64,000 bases of DNA from Leucobacter sp. OH1287. GTDB lineage: Bacteria; Actinomycetota; Actinomycetes; Actinomycetales; Microbacteriaceae. The translations under genes were made by a program, and so were the position numbers. Positions 55,457 to 63,669 of the stretch are shown here, one piece after another; positions within the stretch are counted from its first letter, which is position 1; each line of letters opens with the position of its first letter. The stretch spans positions 62,001-126,000 of the forward strand of contig NZ_RQYM01000002.1 of NCBI RefSeq assembly GCF_003859945.1, given 5' to 3'. Under the pieces are notes generated by a model. It ran no database searches and was not told where the DNA came from. It was given only the letters and a program-made list of their open reading frames with translations.

Positions 55457-56157
55457 CCGCGGGCGGTGGTGCGCAGCTGGGGCCGCAACAGCCCGACGGT
55501 GGCCGGGGTGGATCCACCTGGGACCCCTCATCGCAGGTTGCTAAGGGGGTTGAATCGTGGCGCCGGTGGGTTATGGGGTGGAAACCTGAGATGCACCGCA
55601 CCCGTTCAAGCCTCTGTAAGCGCTGCACAGGATCGCCGCTGGTGAACGCTGCCGGATTCACCGCCGACACACCCCACCAGGTGAAACACGCGCTGGTGAT
55701 TCGGATGCACCGGATTATAGACGCGCGCGTCGACGACTACACCGCGAAGCACCTGCACACGCTCCACGCGGAGCTGGAGGGGGAGAAGATTTGGCGGCAG
55801 CGGGGATATGATCCGCACGTTAATATCGCCCCGGAACTCGACGGTATGGACCTCGACCCGGAGCCGGAGAGCACAGCGCAGCCGTTCCTGTTCACGCTCG
55901 CTGAGCTGGCGGACCAGAGTGACGCCGCCCCGGCGCTCCCCAGGCCGCCCCTCACCGCGGCCGAAAAACAGCAGCTGCGGGCCGAAATCGCGGTCTCTGA
56001 CCGGGTTGCGAACGAGGCGGGGCAGGCGGTTTGTTTTGAGCTGATTCGGCACAGTCTGGAGATTCGCGAGACGGTTGCCAGGTTTGTGCAGCCGCAGATT
56101 GAGGAGCTTCTGACCCGGCTCAGCAGTCAGCTGAGCATGCCCGACAGCGACGGCTAG
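55453..56157 (+). CDS. Soluble hypothetical protein, third gene of membrane cluster
   Basis: A 234-residue protein with no membrane segment. The N-terminal 35 residues are Gly/Gln/Pro-rich and contain a GGATCC-encoded GGS. The middle part has two Cys (SLCKRCTG), a possible metal or redox site, and a helical region HQVKHALVIRMHRIIDARVDDY. The C-terminus is a long amphipathic helix (VANEAGQAVCFELIRHSLEIRE). It starts with an ATGA overlap. Function not recognised. Confidence 0.7.
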   Translation: MTAGGGAQLGPQQPDGGRGGSTWDPSSQVAKGVESWRRWVMGWKPEMHRTRSSLCKRCTGSPLVNAAGFTADTPHQVKHALVIRMHRIIDARVDDYTAKHLHTLHAELEGEKIWRQRGYDPHVNIAPELDGMDLDPEPESTAQPFLFTLAELADQSDAAPALPRPPLTAAEKQQLRAEIAVSDRVANEAGQAVCFELIRHSLEIRETVARFVQPQIEELLTRLSSQLSMPDSDG

Positions 56158-56226
56158 GCCGCTGCCTCGGCTGCGGCGTCTCGCTCGTCTCTCTGGGCGC
56201 TTGGGTTAGATGGCTGGCCGGGGCTT

Positions 56227-57042
56227 TTACTCTGGCTCGGCGAGCAGTCTGGTGAGCAGCGCCGCGGTGTCCTGCCAGTTCTCAACGGCGATGCACCTGA
56301 CACCCAGTTCCTTCACCGGGTAGTCGTTGCCCGCGGGATCTAGCCGATCCCCAATAAACAGCATCTCGCTCAGCGGAATATCAGTGTGAGCGGTGAGTTT
56401 CTTCATGCCGTAGGCTTTGTCGATGCCCTTGCGGGTGATATCGACCGAGGTGGATCCGCCACTTCGCACCTCCAGCTCCGGCAGCAGCAGCTGCACCGCC
56501 GCGGCAAGCTCGTTCTTCTTGGCGCCGGTTGGATCCCACGCCGCCTTCGCGGCGACCGGGGCTTCTTGGCCGAGAGCTGAGAAAGTGACCTGGCTGCCGC
56601 GATCCTCGAGGATATCGCCCCACGTCTCAGCCTCCCACAGTCCGAGCCGCTGCGCCTCACTCTTAAGCGCGGCAAGACTCTGCTCGCGCTCCTCGACGGT
56701 GAGCGTCTCACGGTAAACGGTCTGCCAGGCGCCGTCTGCCCGCCGCTCATAGTGGGTGCCGCAGGTCGGCAGAATGTGTAACCTGCTCAGCTGTTCCTCG
56801 GTCACGCCCGCGCCCGTTTGTGGATCCGCCTGCTCAGCTGCTTCGCCGGTTGCGGAAAGCGACTCTAGCGGGGTCAGCAGCTGGGTTTGAAACTGTGTGA
56901 TATTGCCTCCCGAGATAACCGCAACCGAGGTCTTCGCTAACAACCGTGCGAGCAGTTCAAGAATCTCGCCCGGAACGGGCGATTTGGACGGGGCAAGGGT
57001 ATCGTCGAGGTCAAAAGCGATGAGAGCGGGTAGTTTAGTCAC
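56227..57042 (-). CDS. HAD-superfamily (IIB-type) hydrolase, phosphomannomutase/sugar-phosphatase-like
   Basis: A 271-residue phosphatase. Motif I is AFDLDDTLAPSK with both nucleophile Asp residues, motif II is VAVISGGN, and motif IV is LFIGDRLDPAGNDYP. A C2-type cap (about residues 85-190) lies between. The pattern ISGGNITQFQTQLL is seen in eukaryote-like phosphomannomutase relatives. It probably dephosphorylates a sugar phosphate. The GTG start is 6 nt after a TAGAAT box, so it seems leaderless. It is divergent from the AbiEi-like regulator gene. Confidence 0.87.
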   Translation of the reverse strand: MTKLPALIAFDLDDTLAPSKSPVPGEILELLARLLAKTSVAVISGGNITQFQTQLLTPLESLSATGEAAEQADPQTGAGVTEEQLSRLHILPTCGTHYERRADGAWQTVYRETLTVEEREQSLAALKSEAQRLGLWEAETWGDILEDRGSQVTFSALGQEAPVAAKAAWDPTGAKKNELAAAVQLLLPELEVRSGGSTSVDITRKGIDKAYGMKKLTAHTDIPLSEMLFIGDRLDPAGNDYPVKELGVRCIAVENWQDTAALLTRLLAEPE

Positions 57043-57048
57043 CCAACC

Positions 57049-57054
57049 ATTCTA
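57049..57054 (-). promoter_or_regulatory. -10 box of a probable leaderless HAD-hydrolase promoter
   Basis: On the minus strand TAGAAT precedes the GTG at 57042 by 6 nt, with no ribosome site. Confidence 0.5.
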
Positions 57055-57096
57055 GTTGTTCCTGTTTGAGATCGGGCTTCGTGTTATACGATAGAA

Positions 57097-57110
57097 TTGC
57101 GTATACGCAA
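57097..57110. promoter_or_regulatory. Perfect palindrome TTGCGTATACGCAA at the antitoxin-like gene promoter
   Basis: A 14-bp perfect palindrome lies 20 bp before the GTG start at 57130 and directly after an AT-rich -10-like ATACGATAGAAT (57085-57096). This is a typical place for an autoregulatory operator of an Xre-type protein. Confidence 0.65.
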
Positions 57111-57129
57111 ACGAATCGGGGTGAGGATA

Positions 57130-57969
57130 GTGGAAGCGGCAACAATTATTAAGTATGTCCGGTCACTGAGCGGAATCACGAGAAAAGAACTCGCGGCACT
57201 CGCGGGAGTATCGCCATCGACTGTTGGGCGGATCGAGCGGGGTGAGCTGGATCCCACCTGGGGTACGCTATCCCGAATTCTTGAGGCAACCGGGTATCAG
57301 ATAAACGGTAACACCGTTGTTTCAGCGGGTGACCCGACAGCAATTATCGCGGCAAGAAAACTGCTGGAGTCGTCAGTTAACGCAACCGCGAGTCAGAATC
57401 AGTGCAAAGCCTCTGGCGCTAATGAGCTTGCTGAGCGCTGGGTGCAGCGTTGGCGGCGGGCTGGTTGGCTCACCCCTAAAGTGAGCGGATCCAGCTCTGA
57501 GCGTGGTGCCTCAAACGGAAAGCGGAGCCCTGAGCGGCTTATCATACTGGCAGTAAACGCAGGCAACGCTTCGAAGCTAACGCGGCGCAAGGTTGTTCGT
57601 CGAACAGTTGTTGCTCCGAATGGCTGGCAAAATCTGGTGAAACAAATCGGTGCAGCAGGTTTCGATTACGCTGTATCGGGAATGGCTGCGGCTCGTGAAG
57701 ATCGAAGCGTCGTTTCAACGACGGATCCGGTGGTTTACGTTGATAATCCAGCAGAGGTAGCTGCTTGCCTCTCACTCGAGGAAGCATTGCCAGGCAGGGG
57801 AGTGCTGTTGATTTCGGCGAGCGGGGACGAACTTGTGGAGACCGAAGATTATGGCGGCATTCGCTATGTTTCGCGTTTGCAGGGAATCCTTGACGCTTTC
57901 GCTGGACCAGGGCGTGAACCGGATAAGGCTGAAGATGAGCTGCGCAGTCTGCTGGCGGTGAACTCATGA
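57130..57969 (+). CDS. Xre-type HTH protein with AbiEi-like C-terminal domain
   Basis: A 279-residue protein. The N-terminus is an Xre helix-turn-helix (GITRKELAALAGVSPSTVGRIERGELDPTWGTLSRILEATG). After a Ser-rich linker the C-terminal half (VVAPNGWQNLVKQIGAAGF, VVYVDNPAEVAACL, GRGVLLISASGDELVE, VSRLQGILDAF, GREPDKAEDELRSL) resembles AbiEi-type antitoxins of type IV systems. GTG 57130 follows GGTGAGGA; a GTG at 57121 and a TTG at 57097 are alternatives, the latter crossing the palindrome. Assignment of the C-terminal domain is by pattern only. Confidence 0.7.
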   Translation: MEAATIIKYVRSLSGITRKELAALAGVSPSTVGRIERGELDPTWGTLSRILEATGYQINGNTVVSAGDPTAIIAARKLLESSVNATASQNQCKASGANELAERWVQRWRRAGWLTPKVSGSSSERGASNGKRSPERLIILAVNAGNASKLTRRKVVRRTVVAPNGWQNLVKQIGAAGFDYAVSGMAAAREDRSVVSTTDPVVYVDNPAEVAACLSLEEALPGRGVLLISASGDELVETEDYGGIRYVSRLQGILDAFAGPGREPDKAEDELRSLLAVNS

Positions 57970-58079
57970 GTGAGTGCTTTAGGGATCGACCCAATGAGAG
58001 GTGGCGAGAGGATTTTGCAACGAGGCAAAAGCCCGGGGGTTCTATACAGTGTAACTATTTGATATCGATTTTTGTGTAA
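57966..58079 (+). CDS. Short coupled ORF, possible remnant of a lost toxin gene
   Basis: A 37-codon frame starts in an ATGA overlap with the regulator stop and reads MSECFRDRPNERWRED to a stop at 58077. AbiEi-type antitoxin genes are normally followed in just this way by a nucleotidyltransferase toxin gene. None follows: the next gene is a transporter. The frame may be the 5' stub of a deleted toxin gene, or simply chance. Confidence 0.35.
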   Translation: MSECFRDRPNERWREDFATRQKPGGSIQCNYLISIFV

Positions 58080-58172
58080 AAATAGCCCGTCATTTCAGGT
58101 TTTTGTGGATTTATTCGAGCAGGATAAGCCATTTTCGCTGCAAAGCGTCAAACTTTTCGGTAGTCTTATCTC

Positions 58173-58189
58173 ATTGCAACGGATGCAAT
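58173..58189. promoter_or_regulatory. Inverted repeat ATTGCA-N5-TGCAAT upstream of the ABC importer operon
   Basis: Perfect 6-bp arms spaced by 5 bp, 58 bp upstream of the substrate-binding protein start. It could be an operator. No regulator gene is adjacent. Confidence 0.4.
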
Positions 58190-58246
58190 AAAACCGACAT
58201 TGTTCATGCGGGGATGGCCCGGATGAATGTTAGGAGGAGATACTAC

Positions 58247-59869
58247 GTGAAGAAATCTCGTATATACACAGGTCTGGTAGCGCTCAGCGCAGCAGGTGCA
58301 CTGGTTCTGTCTGGTTGCTCTGCAAACGGCGGTGACAGCGGCGGTGACGCTAGCGCAAAGGGAGGCGTCGTCAGCGTCAACAGCGGTGAGCCGCAGCGTC
58401 CACTGATTCCGTCTGATACGGCTGAGGTAAACGGCGGCAAGATCATTGATCTCGTGTTCTCTGGTCTCGCTAGCTACGATGCTGAGGGTAAAACCCAGCT
58501 CGAGATGGCTGAGTCAATCGAGAGCGATGACAACAAGCTCTGGACCATCAAGATCAAGAAAGACATGAAGTTCAGCGATGGTACTCCGGTTAACGCCGAC
58601 AGCTTCATCAACGCTTGGAGCTTCGGTGCTAACAAGGCGAACAACCATCTCGGATCTTACTTCTTCAGTGAGATTGTTGGTTTCAGCTTCACTGAGTCTG
58701 TTGAGAAGCTTGAGGGTCTGAAGAAGGTTGATGACCTCACCTTCACTGTAGAGCTCGTTGAGCCAGCAGCAGACTTCGGCACCCGTCTCGGCTACAGCGC
58801 ATATGTGCCACTGCCAGAGGTTGCCTATGAGGACATCGAAGCTTTCGGTAAACTGCCAGTTGGCAACGGCCCATACAAGCTGGAGTCCGCAATCAACCCA
58901 CAGTCCGGTGTAAAACTTGTGCCAAACGAGGAATACACCGGTGAAAAGAAGGTTGCAAACGCTGGCATCGACTTCAAGTTCTACGCTGACACCAAGGCTG
59001 CATACGCAGACCTGCTCTCAGGTAACCTTGACATCCTCGATGCAATCCCAAGCTCAGCGTTCGAGAACTACGAGTCTGACCTCGGCGATCGTGCTGTAAA
59101 CCAGCCAGTTGCTGTGTTCCAGAGCTTCCTGATCCCAAGCTCACTCGAGGGCTTCTCAGGTGAAGAGGGTGCCCTCCGCCGTGCAGCTATCTCTCGGGCA
59201 ATCGACCGTGACCAGATCACCGACAAGATCTTCAAGGGCACTCGCAGCCCTGCTAAGGACTTCACCTCACCAGTTATTGAAGGCTTCACCGCTGATATTC
59301 CTGGCAACGAGGTGCTGACCTTCGACAAGGACGAGGCTAAGAAGCTGTGGGAGCAGGCTAACGCTATGAACCCATGGCCAGCAGACCGCGAACTGAAGAT
59401 CTCATACAACGCAGACGGTGACCACCAGGCATGGGTTGACGCTGTAGCAAACAGCATCAAGAACAACCTCGACATTAAAGCACTGGGTAACCCAGTTCCA
59501 ACCTTTGAATCATTCCGTGAGCAGATCACCAACCGCACCATCGGAACCGCGTTCCGTACCGGTTGGCAGGCTGACTACCCAGGTCTGTTCAACTTCCTCG
59601 GTCCTATCTACGGCACCGGAGCTGGTTCAAACGATGGTGACTACTCAAACCCAGAGTTTGACAAGCTGATCCAGCAGGGTAACGCAGCACCATCTGCTGA
59701 AGAGGCTAATGAGTACTACGTGAAAGCTCAGGAGATCCTGTTCAAGGATCTGCCAGCTATTCCACTCTGGAACTCAAACGTGACAGGTGGATACGGCGAC
59801 AAGGTTGACAACGTTGTATTCGGCTGGAACTCTGTTCCACTCCTTAACGAAGTCACCAAAAAGGGCTAG
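58247..59869 (+). CDS. ABC importer substrate-binding lipoprotein (family 5, peptide type)
   Basis: A 540-residue extracellular solute-binding protein. The lipoprotein signal ends in VLSGC. The SBP family 5 fold shows as GKIIDLVFSGLASYD, KKDMKFSDGTPVNADSFINAW, and the ligand-cleft segment VGNGPYKLES. GTG 58247 has a strong GGAGGAG at 58232-58239; the upstream open frame from 58103 is rejected because the signal peptide would be internal. High-expression codon use (many GAG, AAG, GTT) suggests an abundant protein. Substrate is probably di- or oligopeptides. Confidence 0.93.
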   Translation: MKKSRIYTGLVALSAAGALVLSGCSANGGDSGGDASAKGGVVSVNSGEPQRPLIPSDTAEVNGGKIIDLVFSGLASYDAEGKTQLEMAESIESDDNKLWTIKIKKDMKFSDGTPVNADSFINAWSFGANKANNHLGSYFFSEIVGFSFTESVEKLEGLKKVDDLTFTVELVEPAADFGTRLGYSAYVPLPEVAYEDIEAFGKLPVGNGPYKLESAINPQSGVKLVPNEEYTGEKKVANAGIDFKFYADTKAAYADLLSGNLDILDAIPSSAFENYESDLGDRAVNQPVAVFQSFLIPSSLEGFSGEEGALRRAAISRAIDRDQITDKIFKGTRSPAKDFTSPVIEGFTADIPGNEVLTFDKDEAKKLWEQANAMNPWPADRELKISYNADGDHQAWVDAVANSIKNNLDIKALGNPVPTFESFREQITNRTIGTAFRTGWQADYPGLFNFLGPIYGTGAGSNDGDYSNPEFDKLIQQGNAAPSAEEANEYYVKAQEILFKDLPAIPLWNSNVTGGYGDKVDNVVFGWNSVPLLNEVTKKG

Positions 59870-59881
59870 TTAGGCACTGAT

Positions 59882-59921
59882 AATAGGCCCCCTCGCGTGG
59901 AGATACGCGGCGGGGCCTATT
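59882..59921 (+). terminator. Strong hairpin between substrate-binding protein and permease genes
   Basis: AATAGGCCCC (59882-59891) pairs with GGGGCCTATT (59912-59921), with CGCGT/ACGCG pairing inside. Because the permease genes follow on the same strand, it is more likely an attenuator or mRNA-stabilising stem that keeps binding-protein mRNA in excess than a full terminator. Confidence 0.75.
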
Positions 59922-59954
59922 GTCAAGCCATCACATAACTCGCGAGGCTAACTA

Positions 59955-60881
59955 ATGTTGAAATATATTCTGTTCCGTTTGCTGCAGGTGATCCCGGTGC
60001 TGCTCGGAACCACACTACTGATCTACTTCCTGGTGTTCTCTATGCCGGGTGACCCAGTGCTCGCCATGTTCGGAGACAAAACACCGTCCCCTGAGCAGGC
60101 TCAGGCACTTAGAGAACAGTACAACCTCGATAAGCCGTTCATTGTGCAGTACCTGATGTTCATGGGAGGGTTGCTAACAGGTGACCTCGGAACCAGCTTC
60201 AGCGGCGAAGAGGTGGTCGACATCCTGGCAAGAACATTCCCGGTAACCGCGATGCTCGCTGTGATGGCGATTGCTATCGAGTTCACACTTGCTGTTGTGT
60301 TCGGTCTGATCTCCGGTGTACGCAAGGGCAAGCTGTTTGATAACTTCAGCCTGATCCTTGGTCTTATCATTCTCAGCGTACCAGTCTTTGTTGTCGCCTT
60401 TATCGCACAGTTCACACTCGGCATTAAAGCGGGCATCTTCCCGGCAACGGTTGGCGGCAATGTGTCGTTCTATTCACTGCTGATGCCAGCGCTGGTTCTG
60501 GGCGTTTCACTGTTCCCAATCAGTATGCGACTGACCCGCGCGTCAACAATTGACACCCTCAATCAGGACTTTGTGAAGACCGCCTACTCGAAAGGACTCA
60601 GCCGCCGTCGTGTGCTGCCAGTACACGTGCTGCGTAACTCACTGATCCCAACCGTCACAAACTCCTCAGCAAACTTCGGCGTGCTGCTGGTTGGCGCGAC
60701 GGTAACCGAGGGTATCTTCAACATCCCAGGTGTTGGTAACGAGCTGTTCCAGGCGATCCTCCGTGGTGAAAACTCTACGGTTGTGAGCTTCGTCACCGTG
60801 ATGGTGCTGCTCTACCTGATTGTTAACTTGCTCGTGGACCTGCTCTACGCAGTGCTTGACCCAAGGATTCGATATGTCTAA
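59955..60881 (+). CDS. ABC importer permease, DppB-type
   Basis: A 308-residue inner-membrane permease with six hydrophobic segments. The N-terminal MLKYILFRLLQVIPVLLGTTLLIYFLV is typical of DppB/OppB. The cytoplasmic EAA loop (DFVKTAYSKGLSRRRVLPVHVLRNS) that contacts the ATPase is present. It pairs with the next gene, whose ATG lies 8 bp inside this gene. Confidence 0.93.
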   Translation: MLKYILFRLLQVIPVLLGTTLLIYFLVFSMPGDPVLAMFGDKTPSPEQAQALREQYNLDKPFIVQYLMFMGGLLTGDLGTSFSGEEVVDILARTFPVTAMLAVMAIAIEFTLAVVFGLISGVRKGKLFDNFSLILGLIILSVPVFVVAFIAQFTLGIKAGIFPATVGGNVSFYSLLMPALVLGVSLFPISMRLTRASTIDTLNQDFVKTAYSKGLSRRRVLPVHVLRNSLIPTVTNSSANFGVLLVGATVTEGIFNIPGVGNELFQAILRGENSTVVSFVTVMVLLYLIVNLLVDLLYAVLDPRIRYV

Positions 60882-61851
60882 GAAAGAGCAAACACACAAT
60901 AATGAGACCCCGCTGTCACTCAGTGAGCACTATGTTGCCCCGTTTGAGGACACCGAGGTGCAGCCGATTGACGCGGTTAAGGTTGACGAAAAACCAAGCA
61001 ACCTCTGGCTAGAGGCCTGGCGCGATATGCGCAAGCGGGTTATGTTCTGGATCGCGGCAGTGATTATCCTGCTGGTGTTGGTTGTGGCTCTCTTCCCACA
61101 GCTGTTTACAAAGCTGGATCCAATGTACTGCAACCTTGATTTCTCAAACGAGGGGCCAGACGCGAACAGTCTTTTAGGCTACACCGAGCAAGGCTGCGAC
61201 ATTTACGCGCACATTATCTACGGCACCTCAACCTCGGTTTCGGTTGGTATTATCGCCGTGCTCTTAACCTTCACGGTTGGCCTGATCTTTGGTGCTCTCG
61301 CGGGTTATTTTGGAGGCATCGTTGACGCGATCCTCTCACGCCTCGGAGACATCTTCTTCTCAATCCCATACATCCTTGCGGCGATTGTTGTGATGAGCGT
61401 GCTCGTTGAGCACCGCAACATCTGGGTTATCTCGCTGGCGATTGGTGGATTCGCGTGGCCAAGCACCGCTCGTATTCTGCGCGCCGAAATCCTTCGGGTG
61501 AAGAGTCAGGACTTTGTGACCGCTGCTGAGTCAATCGGTCTGTCGAAGTTCAAAACCCTGGTGAAGCACGTGCTGCCAAACGCTATTGCGCCGGTGATTG
61601 TTGTGACAACACTGTCGCTGGCTGGCGCAATCGTTGCCGAAGCAACCCTGTCGTTCCTCGGTGTGGGGCTGCCATCCGGTGAGTTCCTCAGCTGGGGTAA
61701 CGACATCAACGCTGCGCAGGATCACCTCCGCAGCCGACCACAGAACCTGATCTACCCGTCGATTGCGCTGTCAATCACGGTGCTCGGGTTCATTATGATG
61801 GGCGAGGTAGTGCGTGACGCGCTTGATCCGAAAGCGAGGGCACGTCGATGA
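60874..61851 (+). CDS. ABC importer permease, DppC-type
   Basis: A 325-residue permease. The N-terminal soluble stretch of about 45 residues is followed by KRVMFWIAAVIILLVLVVALFPQ, then the standard five further membrane segments. The EAA loop is DFVTAAESIGLSKFKTLVKHVLPN. The periplasmic loop GYTEQGCDIYAHIIYG is characteristic of DppC. ATG 60874 is chosen; an upstream in-frame ATG at 60820 would give a non-family leader inside dppB. Its stop overlaps the ATPase start (ATGA). Confidence 0.93.
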   Translation: MSKKEQTHNNETPLSLSEHYVAPFEDTEVQPIDAVKVDEKPSNLWLEAWRDMRKRVMFWIAAVIILLVLVVALFPQLFTKLDPMYCNLDFSNEGPDANSLLGYTEQGCDIYAHIIYGTSTSVSVGIIAVLLTFTVGLIFGALAGYFGGIVDAILSRLGDIFFSIPYILAAIVVMSVLVEHRNIWVISLAIGGFAWPSTARILRAEILRVKSQDFVTAAESIGLSKFKTLVKHVLPNAIAPVIVVTTLSLAGAIVAEATLSFLGVGLPSGEFLSWGNDINAAQDHLRSRPQNLIYPSIALSITVLGFIMMGEVVRDALDPKARARR

Positions 61852-63596
61852 GCGTAACAGAAAGCAACAAAGTGACTAACGAATCAAAGCAGCGTGAGCC
61901 ACTGCTCAGTGTGCGTGACCTGAAGGTGGCGTTTGGTAAGCCAAAGTCACCCAACGAGGTGCTGCACGGCATCAACTTCGATATCTACCCGGGTGAAACC
62001 GTTGCGATTGTGGGCGAGTCAGGCTCTGGCAAGTCAACAACCATGCACGCGGTTATCAACCTGCTGCCCGGGACCGGGCGGATCACAGACGGCTCTGTGA
62101 AGTGGAAGGGTCGCGAGCTTGTCGGCATCAACCGCAAAGACATGGAGAAGCTGCGCGGCCGTGAAATCGGTCTGGTGCCGCAGGATCCAATGTCGAACCT
62201 CAACCCGGTGTGGTCAATCGGCTTCCAGGTTGAGGAGGCGATCCGCGCCAACGGTATCGCGAGCGATAAAAAAGAGATTAAACAGCGTGCCGTAGAGGTG
62301 CTGCAGCAGGCCGGCCTGGCTGACGCGGAACGTCGCATGAAGCAGTTCCCGCACCAGTTCTCGGGCGGCATGAAGCAGCGTGCGCTGATCGGTATCGGCC
62401 TCTCTGCTGAGCCAGATCTGTTGATCGCTGACGAGCCAACCAGCGCGCTCGATGTCACCGTGCAGAAGGTGGTTCTCGACCACCTCGCAAAACTCACCGG
62501 TGAACTCGGCACAACCGTTGTGTTCATCACCCACGACCTGGGTCTCGCCGCTGAGCGCGCCGAGAAACTGATCGTGATGTACCGCGGCAATATTGTTGAG
62601 TCCGGGCCGAGCAAGGAAATCCTGCAGCGCCCACAGCACCCGTACACCAAGCGACTGGTTGCTGCGGCGCCAAGCCTCGCATCCAGGCGGATCCAGGCAA
62701 CCGGCACACTCGGCAACACCCAGGCTGTAACCCTGCCGGGGATTGCCGCGCTGCACGCCTCCGAGAACGATAGCTCGGCAGACGGGCAGGTGTCGGCGGT
62801 GCCGGTTATCGAGGTGAAGGACCTGACAAAGCAGTATCGGATCCGCAAAGGCAATTTCGGGTCAGAGCTGTTTACCGCGGTTGATAGCGCAAACTTCAAG
62901 ATTAACCGGGGTGAGACGCTCGCGCTCGTGGGTGAGTCCGGCTCGGGTAAGTCGACGATCGCGAAGATGGTGCTGCAGCTGGAGAAACCAACCAGTGGTT
63001 CGGTGCTGATCAACGGTAAGGACACAACCGGTATTTCAGGCCGTGAGCTGTTTGAGCTGCGGAGCACACTGCAGCCGGTGTTCCAGGATCCATACGGGTC
63101 GCTTGATCCGATGGTGAGCATCGGCAATATTATTGGTGAGCCGCTGAGCGTGCACGGCGTTGGTGACAGAACCAGCCGTCGCGAGCGGGTTTATGAGCTG
63201 CTCGACCAGGTTGCGCTGCCGCGCTCACTGGCGACACGTTACCCGAACGAGCTCTCCGGAGGACAGCGTCAGCGTGTTGCGGTCGCCCGCGGCCTCGCCC
63301 TGAAACCAGATATTCTGGTGCTCGATGAGGCGGTTTCGGCGCTTGACGTGCTGGTGCAGGCGCAGGTGCTGGATCTGCTCGCGCAGCTGCAGCACGAGCT
63401 CGGTCTGACATACCTGTTCATCACCCACGACCTCGCGGTTGTGCGGCTGATCGCCGACCAGGTGTGTGTTATGCAGCAGGGCAAAATCGTGGAGCAGGCG
63501 ACAACCGATGAGGTGTTCGACAACCCGCAACACGATTACACCAAGAACCTGCTCGGCGCTATTCCGGGCGCAAACATCGAGCTCGGTGTGAAGTAA
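61848..63596 (+). CDS. ABC importer ATPase with two fused nucleotide-binding domains (DppD-DppF)
   Basis: A 582-residue protein. Domain 1 has GESGSGKSTTMHA, the signature FSGGMKQRALIG, Walker B LLIADEPTSALD and the oligopeptide-type C-terminal QRPQHPYTKRLVAAAPS. Domain 2 has GESGSGKSTIAKM, LSGGQRQRVAVA and ILVLDEAVSALD, ending NPQHDYTKNLLGAIPG. In many bacteria these are two genes; in actinobacteria the fusion is common. It energises the two permeases. Walker B of domain 2 reads DEAVSA instead of DEPVSA, a minor variant. Confidence 0.94.
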   Translation: MSVTESNKVTNESKQREPLLSVRDLKVAFGKPKSPNEVLHGINFDIYPGETVAIVGESGSGKSTTMHAVINLLPGTGRITDGSVKWKGRELVGINRKDMEKLRGREIGLVPQDPMSNLNPVWSIGFQVEEAIRANGIASDKKEIKQRAVEVLQQAGLADAERRMKQFPHQFSGGMKQRALIGIGLSAEPDLLIADEPTSALDVTVQKVVLDHLAKLTGELGTTVVFITHDLGLAAERAEKLIVMYRGNIVESGPSKEILQRPQHPYTKRLVAAAPSLASRRIQATGTLGNTQAVTLPGIAALHASENDSSADGQVSAVPVIEVKDLTKQYRIRKGNFGSELFTAVDSANFKINRGETLALVGESGSGKSTIAKMVLQLEKPTSGSVLINGKDTTGISGRELFELRSTLQPVFQDPYGSLDPMVSIGNIIGEPLSVHGVGDRTSRRERVYELLDQVALPRSLATRYPNELSGGQRQRVAVARGLALKPDILVLDEAVSALDVLVQAQVLDLLAQLQHELGLTYLFITHDLAVVRLIADQVCVMQQGKIVEQATTDEVFDNPQHDYTKNLLGAIPGANIELGVK

Positions 63597-63620
63597 CCGC
63601 CGCAGCAAACGCTGTGAAAT

Positions 63621-63660
63621 AAGCCGGCCGTTCTGTTAATACAGGGCGGCCGGTTTGTTT
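63621..63660. terminator. Bidirectional terminator between the ABC operon and the methyltransferase gene
   Basis: GCCGGCCG (63623-63630) pairs with CGGCCGG (63647-63653), extended by CTGT/ACAG inside, with T runs on the plus side. It serves two convergent transcription units. Confidence 0.85.
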
Positions 63661-63669
63661 TCCGGCGAG

